9,069 nucleotides of DNA from Candidatus Moraniibacteriota bacterium (GTDB taxonomy: Bacteria > Patescibacteriota > Minisyncoccia > Moranbacterales > UBA9337), in contig JALNYX010000039.1 of assembly GCA_023229615.1 (NCBI GenBank), positions 1 to 9,069 of the forward strand. The letters run 5' to 3'. Under the pieces are notes generated by a model that saw only the letters and a list, made by a program, of their open reading frames with translations, made no database searches and was not told where the DNA came from. The translations under genes and the position numbers were made by a program. This document shows positions 4,686 to 9,069 of this stretch, one piece after another. Within the stretch, counting starts at the first letter, position 1. The number at the start of each line of letters is the position of its first letter.

Positions 4686-6782
4686 ATGTTTAATATATTT
4701 AAAAATAAGGCGAAAGAAGAAAAAAATAAGTTGGAGAAATTTTTTAATCCTTCTTCGGTGGCGGTTGTCGGAGCGACAGCTAATTTGGGTAAAGTCGGAA
4801 ATACAATCGCCAAAAATCTTTTGGAATTGGGATATTCCGGCAAGGTTTTTTTGGTTAATCCAAAACACGATGAATTGTTTGACCGTAAATGCTACAAAAG
4901 CCTGGAGGAAATAGAAGAAGCGGTTGATTTGGCGATCGTGGCGATTCCGGCTGATTTTGCTTTGGAAGCGGTGAAAAAATCTTCAGAAAAGGTGAAAAAT
5001 TTCGTGATTGTTTCTGCTGGTTTTTCTGAAACCGGAATGGAGGGAAAAAGGAAGGAAGATGAATTGAGGGCGATAGCCGAAGAAAAAAATTTGAATATCT
5101 TGGGTCCCAATTGCCTTGGGTTTATTAATCCAAAAATAAAACTCAATGCGTCGTTTGCCGGCGGAATGTCGGAAGCGGGAAATGTGGCTTTTGTTTCCCA
5201 ATCGGGAGCTTTGGTGGTGGCACTGATGGATGTTGCAAAAAAAGAGAATATTAAATTCTCCAATTTGGTTTCCGTAGGGAATGAAATGCAAATGAATGAA
5301 ATAGCGTTGATTGAATATTTCGGAGAAGATGAAAATGTTGATGTGATTGGGTTGTATTTGGAAGGAATTAAGGAGGGAGAGAAATTCGTGGAAGTTGCGC
5401 GCCGGGTTTCGGCAAAAAAACCGATTGTTGTTCTTAAGGCTGGAAAAACCGATAGGGCGCAAAAAGCGATTTCTTCTCACACAGGCGCTTTGGCAGGAAG
5501 CGACGCTATAATGAATGAAGCTTTTTCCAAAGCGGGAGTTGTTCGCGCCGAAAATTTGGAAAACTTTTTTGATTTGATAGAAGTAATATCCAAATCGTCG
5601 GCAGTGAAAAATGAAAATGTAATCGTGGTGACTAATGCCGGCGGACCGGGAGTTTTGACGACAGATGCTTTTGAAAATAAAAAAATAAAATTGGCTGAAA
5701 TTGAAAATAAGACGAAAGAAAAATTGAGGGAATTTTTGCCAAGCGAATCTTCGGTAGAAAATCCGATTGATCTTTTGGGCGATGCGGATGAAGTCCGTTA
5801 TTCTAAAACTTTGGAAGTTTGCAATGATACGGAGGCAGGTTCAATACTTTGTCTTCTTACTCCGCAAGACCAAACGCCGGTGGAAAAAATCGCCGATGAG
5901 ATAATAAAATTCAAAAGGAATACTGATAAAAATGTTTTGGTGGCTTTTATTGGAGGAGAAAAAATCGAGAAAGCTTTGAAAAAATTGCAAGAAAGCGGGA
6001 TTCCCAATGTTCCATTTCCTGATCGGGCGGTTTTGGCTTTGGAAAAATATTACAAATGGGGAAAGGCAAGAGAATCTTTGTTCGCTGTTTCTGAGACAAA
6101 AAAGAATCAGGCGCGCGTTAAAAAAGTTGAGGAGATTATTTTTAAAGCAAAAAATGACGGACGCACGGCACTGTTTTTTTCAGAGGCTGCGGAAATTATG
6201 GGACTATATGGGGTTAATACGGTTGACTTTGCAAACGTGAAAGACGGAATGCCTGGCGGTTTAAATTTTGGATTTCCAATGGTTGCTAAGGTAGACAGCG
6301 ACAAAACTTTGCACAAAACCGATAAGGAGGGATTGATTTTGGGAATAAAAAACGAGCAGGAACTTGATGAGGCGTTGGGACGATTGCGCAAAAATTTTCC
6401 AAATGAAAATTTGATTATTCAACCGATGCAGGATATCAAGATGGAGTTGATTGTCGGGATCAAACACGACGCGTCATTCGGACCGGTAGTTGTCTATGGT
6501 TTGGGAGGAATTTATACGGAGATTTTTAAGCAAGTGAATTTTTTGATCTCACCGATGAACGCAGAAGAAATTCAAAAACATTTGTTGGCTAGCAATATTG
6601 GATTTTTGTTTCAATCAACAAGAGGACAAAAGCCGATGGATGTTTCTGAAATGGCGGAGATTTTGCATTCCGTGATGGAGCTGGCTCGGGAAGCGGAATC
6701 TGTTTTGGAATTTGATATCAATCCTCTGCTTGTTTATAATAACAAAAAAGCAGTGGCAGTGGATGTGAAAATTATAATTTAA
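4686..6782 (+). CDS. Acetate-CoA ligase (ADP-forming), fused alpha-beta subunits
   Basis: Converts acetyl-CoA (or another acyl-CoA) + ADP + phosphate to the acid + ATP + CoA, a substrate-level ATP step in fermenting cells. From ATG 4686 it has 698 residues. The order is a CoA-binding Rossmann domain (SSVAVVGAT at 23-31), a succinyl-CoA-ligase-like domain (GPNCLG at 140-145, the phospho-histidine loop SSHTGALAG with H265, NAGGPG at 317-322) and a C-terminal ATP-grasp beta domain (LHKTD with H543, EFDINPL at 675-681). Both histidines known to relay phosphate in this family are present. The usual HKxxxGG motif reads HKTDKEG, a Gly-to-Glu change. The frame is open upstream to a TTG at 4644, but that would add a hydrophobic stretch foreign to the family and a weaker start; GAGAAG lies just before 4686. 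The substrate cannot be fixed from sequence. A protein acetyltransferase of the Pat type is unlikely because no GNAT domain is present. recJ follows after 13 bases. Confidence 0.9.
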   Translation: MFNIFKNKAKEEKNKLEKFFNPSSVAVVGATANLGKVGNTIAKNLLELGYSGKVFLVNPKHDELFDRKCYKSLEEIEEAVDLAIVAIPADFALEAVKKSSEKVKNFVIVSAGFSETGMEGKRKEDELRAIAEEKNLNILGPNCLGFINPKIKLNASFAGGMSEAGNVAFVSQSGALVVALMDVAKKENIKFSNLVSVGNEMQMNEIALIEYFGEDENVDVIGLYLEGIKEGEKFVEVARRVSAKKPIVVLKAGKTDRAQKAISSHTGALAGSDAIMNEAFSKAGVVRAENLENFFDLIEVISKSSAVKNENVIVVTNAGGPGVLTTDAFENKKIKLAEIENKTKEKLREFLPSESSVENPIDLLGDADEVRYSKTLEVCNDTEAGSILCLLTPQDQTPVEKIADEIIKFKRNTDKNVLVAFIGGEKIEKALKKLQESGIPNVPFPDRAVLALEKYYKWGKARESLFAVSETKKNQARVKKVEEIIFKAKNDGRTALFFSEAAEIMGLYGVNTVDFANVKDGMPGGLNFGFPMVAKVDSDKTLHKTDKEGLILGIKNEQELDEALGRLRKNFPNENLIIQPMQDIKMELIVGIKHDASFGPVVVYGLGGIYTEIFKQVNFLISPMNAEEIQKHLLASNIGFLFQSTRGQKPMDVSEMAEILHSVMELAREAESVLEFDINPLLVYNNKKAVAVDVKIII

Positions 6783-6795
6783 TCAGATCAGGACA

Positions 6796-8499
6796 ATGAA
6801 TTGGAAAGTATTACAGAAAGTTGATATGCCTAATAAAGAATTGTATAATCTCCATCCGGTTGTGCTGGAGATTCTTTTTCGTCGTGGAGTGAAAAATCAA
6901 AATGAAGTGGACAGTTTTTTGCATCCGGATTATGAGAATGATTTGAGCGATCCATTGGAGTTTTCCGGAATGGAAAAGGCAGTGGAGAGGATTGGTCAGG
7001 CGCGTGAAAAAAAGGAAAAGGTTTTGATTTTTGGAGATTATGACGCGGATGGTATCACAGCTTCTTTGGTTTTGAAGCAAGCGTTGAGTTGGCTTGGAAT
7101 TGAGGCGCAGTCATATATTCCCAATAAGGAGTTGGAAGGATATGGAATGAATATGGCGGCGGTGGAGAAATTTTCCGAGGAGGGAATTAATTTGATTATT
7201 ACGGTTGATTGTGGAATAACAAGTATTGCCGAAGTGGCGCGGGTCAAGGAGTTGGGGATGGATGTGATTATTACCGATCATCATCACGTTCCGGAGAATA
7301 TTCCTTTGGCGGATGCAGTGATAAATCCGAAGTTGAAGGATAATACTTGTGATTGTGGAGATTTGGCGGGAGTCGGGGTGGCTTTCAAATTGGCGCAAGC
7401 GCTTTGCGGGAAATTTTTACCGGAAAAAGAGGATCAACTCAAATGGCTTTTGGATTTGGTGGCGATCGGAACAGTGGCGGATTGTGTTTCATTAGTGAAA
7501 GAAAATCGAACTTTAGTTAAATACGGATTAGTAGTTCTTTCCAAAACCAGGCGCATTGGAATTTTGGAACTTTTCAAAGTTGGAAGAATCCAAATTGATG
7601 AAGATAATTTTCCGGATACGCAAAAAATTTCCTTTCAAATTGCGCCTCGGATTAATGCGGCAGGCAGGATGGATCATGCCAAGATTGCTTTTGATCTTCT
7701 TTTGGAAAATGATCCGGTCAAGGCGCGAGAAATGGCACTTGAGGTTGAGGCGCATAATCAAAATCGACAAAAAGTTACCAAGCAAATTGTGGATGAGGTC
7801 TTGTCCTTGGCAGAGAAAAACTTCAAAGACAAGAAATTTATTTTTGCCAGAAGCGAGCATTTTCCATTGGGTATTGTGGGATTAGCGGCTGGAAGAGTGG
7901 CAGATAAATATGGCAAGCCGACGGCAGTTTTCAAAAAGGAAAAGCAAACGAGTAGCGGTTCTTTTCGCAGTATCCCTCGATTGGATATTATCGAGGTCAT
8001 TGAGGAATGTGGTGAGTTTTTGGAAAAATTCGGTGGGCATAGCCAGGCGGCCGGAGTAACGGTGAAAAATGAAAATTTTGAGAAATTTTGCCAGAAATTG
8101 GATTTGGTCATTGAAAAGAAATTGGAAGGGGTGGATGTGTCAGTGGAGATTAATATTGATGCTGAGATTTCAGCTGAGGACATTGGATTCAAGTTGTCGG
8201 ATGAAGTTAGGCGAATGGAGCCGTTTGGACAAGGAAATCCGGAACCGATTTTTTCCGCTCGAAATTTTATTGTTCAGGATCTCAAATGGGTAGGCAACGG
8301 AGAAAAACATTTGAAGTTATTCCTTCGTCCCGATGACGACTCGCCAAGAATTTTTGAAGCTATTGGATTTTCTGTTCCAGAGAAATTTCGAGAAATAAAA
8401 ACAGGAGATAAAGTTGATATCGCTTTTAATCTCGAGCAAGACCAATGGAACGGAAGCAAGAAAATCCAACTAAAAATCATTGATTTAAAAGTTCTGTAA
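6796..8499 (+). CDS. recJ: Single-stranded-DNA-specific exonuclease RecJ
   Basis: A 5'-to-3' single-strand DNA exonuclease of recombination, mismatch and base-excision repair. The 567 residues are close to the usual bacterial length. DHH-superfamily motifs are in order: DYDADG (81-86), VDCGIT (D138), TDHHH (D161-H164), GTVAD (D229), RINAAGR (285-291), then the DHHA1 motif GGHSQAAG (413-420) and a C-terminal OB-fold region. The metal-binding aspartates and histidines are all present, so activity is expected; the length and the OB domain distinguish it from NrnA-type oligoribonucleases. It begins 13 bases after the CoA ligase stop and is probably cotranscribed with it. AGGA ends only two bases before the ATG, too close for a normal Shine-Dalgarno site. 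The start is supported by the typical MNWK opening. Confidence 0.97.
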   Translation: MNWKVLQKVDMPNKELYNLHPVVLEILFRRGVKNQNEVDSFLHPDYENDLSDPLEFSGMEKAVERIGQAREKKEKVLIFGDYDADGITASLVLKQALSWLGIEAQSYIPNKELEGYGMNMAAVEKFSEEGINLIITVDCGITSIAEVARVKELGMDVIITDHHHVPENIPLADAVINPKLKDNTCDCGDLAGVGVAFKLAQALCGKFLPEKEDQLKWLLDLVAIGTVADCVSLVKENRTLVKYGLVVLSKTRRIGILELFKVGRIQIDEDNFPDTQKISFQIAPRINAAGRMDHAKIAFDLLLENDPVKAREMALEVEAHNQNRQKVTKQIVDEVLSLAEKNFKDKKFIFARSEHFPLGIVGLAAGRVADKYGKPTAVFKKEKQTSSGSFRSIPRLDIIEVIEECGEFLEKFGGHSQAAGVTVKNENFEKFCQKLDLVIEKKLEGVDVSVEINIDAEISAEDIGFKLSDEVRRMEPFGQGNPEPIFSARNFIVQDLKWVGNGEKHLKLFLRPDDDSPRIFEAIGFSVPEKFREIKTGDKVDIAFNLEQDQWNGSKKIQLKIIDLKVL

Positions 8500-8509
8500 T
8501 TTTTGGAAT

Positions 8510-8538
8510 TTGCCCGTAAATCGTTTGGATGGTAAAAT
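8510..8538 (+). promoter_or_regulatory. Sigma-70-type promoter of the RNase H gene, probably leaderless
   Basis: TTGCCC at 8510-8515 (4 of 6), a 17-base spacer and TAAAAT at 8533-8538 (5 of 6). The expected transcription start is 8544-8546, directly at the ATG at 8547. This would make the message leaderless and rules against the in-frame ATG at 8529, which lies between the -35 and -10 boxes. Confidence 0.55.
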
Positions 8539-8546
8539 TATTACAT

Positions 8547-8978
8547 ATGGAAAAAATTGTGATGTTTACTGATGGCGGGTCGCGGGGGAATCCTGGACCG
8601 GCGGCAGTCGGAGTTTGGATTGAAACTCTTGGGAAAAAATTTGGAGAATGTATCGGAAAAAAAACCAACAACGAAGCGGAATACGAGGCGCTTATTTTGG
8701 GTTTGCAAAAAACAAAAGTACTGTTGGGAAAAACCAAAGCCAAGCAATCGGAAATTGAATGTTTTTTGGATAGCGAATTGGTAGTTAAACAGCTCACGCA
8801 CAAGTACAAATTAAAAGAAGAGCGGATTCAGAAATATTTTATTGAGATTTGGAATTTGATGCTGGATTTTGGAAAAGTTTCATTTTTTCACGTGCCGAGA
8901 GAAAAAAACAAAATTGCCGATGAAATGGTTAATTTGGCACTGGATGAAAAAGAAAAACAAGTTTCTTTAAATTTCTAA
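8547..8978 (+). CDS. RNase H-like protein (RVT_3/RNase HI family)
   Basis: Predicted endonuclease that cuts the RNA strand of RNA-DNA hybrids (R-loops, primers). From ATG 8547 it has 143 residues, a single RNase H domain. The four catalytic acids are visible: D9 in FTDGGSRGNPG, E45 in NNEAEYEAL, D75 in FLDSELVV and D125 in NKIADEMV. The TNNEAEYEAL form and the lack of the E. coli basic handle place it with the RVT_3-type, archaeal/Bacillus-like RNase HI group. An in-frame ATG at 8529 would add six residues (MVKLLH), but the promoter sits over it. It follows recJ by 47 bases and may be read both from its own promoter and by read-through, as no terminator separates them. No clear terminator follows it. 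Confidence 0.9.
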   Translation: MEKIVMFTDGGSRGNPGPAAVGVWIETLGKKFGECIGKKTNNEAEYEALILGLQKTKVLLGKTKAKQSEIECFLDSELVVKQLTHKYKLKEERIQKYFIEIWNLMLDFGKVSFFHVPREKNKIADEMVNLALDEKEKQVSLNF

Positions 8979-9069
8979 AATTATTTTAGGACTTATACGC
9001 TCAAGAAATATTCGTTAGGTTTTCCGAAAAAATATCTTTTTCTCCGGCCCTTTCGAGGGACACGGGCAG
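8979..9069. other. Gene-free end of window
   Basis: No ORF, tRNA or T-tailed terminator is recognisable. A small hairpin with a stable loop, CCCT-TTCG-AGGG (9048-9059), sits in a short GC-rich stretch after AT-rich sequence. This rise in GC could be the start of a structured RNA or of another gene beyond the window, but too little is visible to say. Confidence 0.4.

Noticed and set aside
4983..5480. 165-codon open frame on the - strand, plus others of 60-156 codons opposite and overlapping real genes
   Set aside because: They lie wholly inside strongly supported genes, show no recognisable domain, and have the Phe/Ser-rich composition expected of antisense shadows in AT-rich coding sequence.
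9048..9059. Hairpin CCCT-TTCG-AGGG at the window end as a terminator or start of a structured RNA
   Set aside because: No T-run follows, and too few bases remain to recognise RNase P RNA, tmRNA or any other family.
1..9069. UGA recoding, CRISPR array, tRNA genes, insertion sequence with transposase
   Set aside because: No in-frame TGA occurs within any gene, so there is no sign of recoding. No regularly spaced repeats, no cloverleaf-like sequence and no transposase or integrase ORF were found.

Overview
The window looks like a chromosomal piece of a low-GC bacterium with a compact genome, most plausibly a fermentative member of the Candidate Phyla Radiation (Patescibacteria). This is an inference. 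It rests on the gene types (a secreted protein with a dockerin-like tail, AAA_14/DUF4143 ATPases, a fused ADP-forming acyl-CoA synthetase), on near-absent Shine-Dalgarno sequences and on AT-rich low-complexity spacers. All seven genes end in TAA or TAG, and no reading frame contains an internal TGA, so nothing suggests stop-codon recoding. All genes are on the + strand.

Bases 1-3349 are accessory in character. They hold the 3' end of a gene for a secreted protein (Ig-like segment plus one dockerin/EF-hand-like calcium loop), then two unrelated-looking AAA_14 ATPases with C-terminal PD-(D/E)XK-type residues. The first ATPase gene lies between two identical 50-bp copies of the dockerin gene's 3' end (221-270 and 1492-1541). 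The second lies between two decayed fragments of a dockerin reading frame (1784-1831 and 3284-3349). Each has its own promoter. The 404-base gap between them also holds a GC-rich hairpin, a 14-bp inverted repeat and a possible remnant of a four-helix-bundle (S23-type) gene. This repeated arrangement is the most unusual feature of the window and suggests that ATPase cassettes were inserted, or recombined, at dockerin tails.

Bases 3346-4569 form a self-contained heat-shock unit: a CIRCE operator over the -35 box, a promoter, a complete dnaJ with J domain, G/F-rich linker and four zinc-binding repeats, and a strong hairpin terminator with a perfect 19-bp inverted repeat. dnaK, grpE and hrcA are not in the window.

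Bases 4570-8978 are housekeeping genes. A promoter directly after the terminator drives a fused alpha-beta ADP-forming acetate-CoA ligase (ATP from acetyl-CoA), followed after 13 bases by recJ (single-strand 5' exonuclease). A third gene encodes a small RNase H-like protein; its own promoter is so close to the ATG that the message is probably leaderless. All five promoters proposed here share a TTG-starting -35 box, a 17-base spacer and a TATAAT-like -10 box. The last 91 bases hold no gene I can support.
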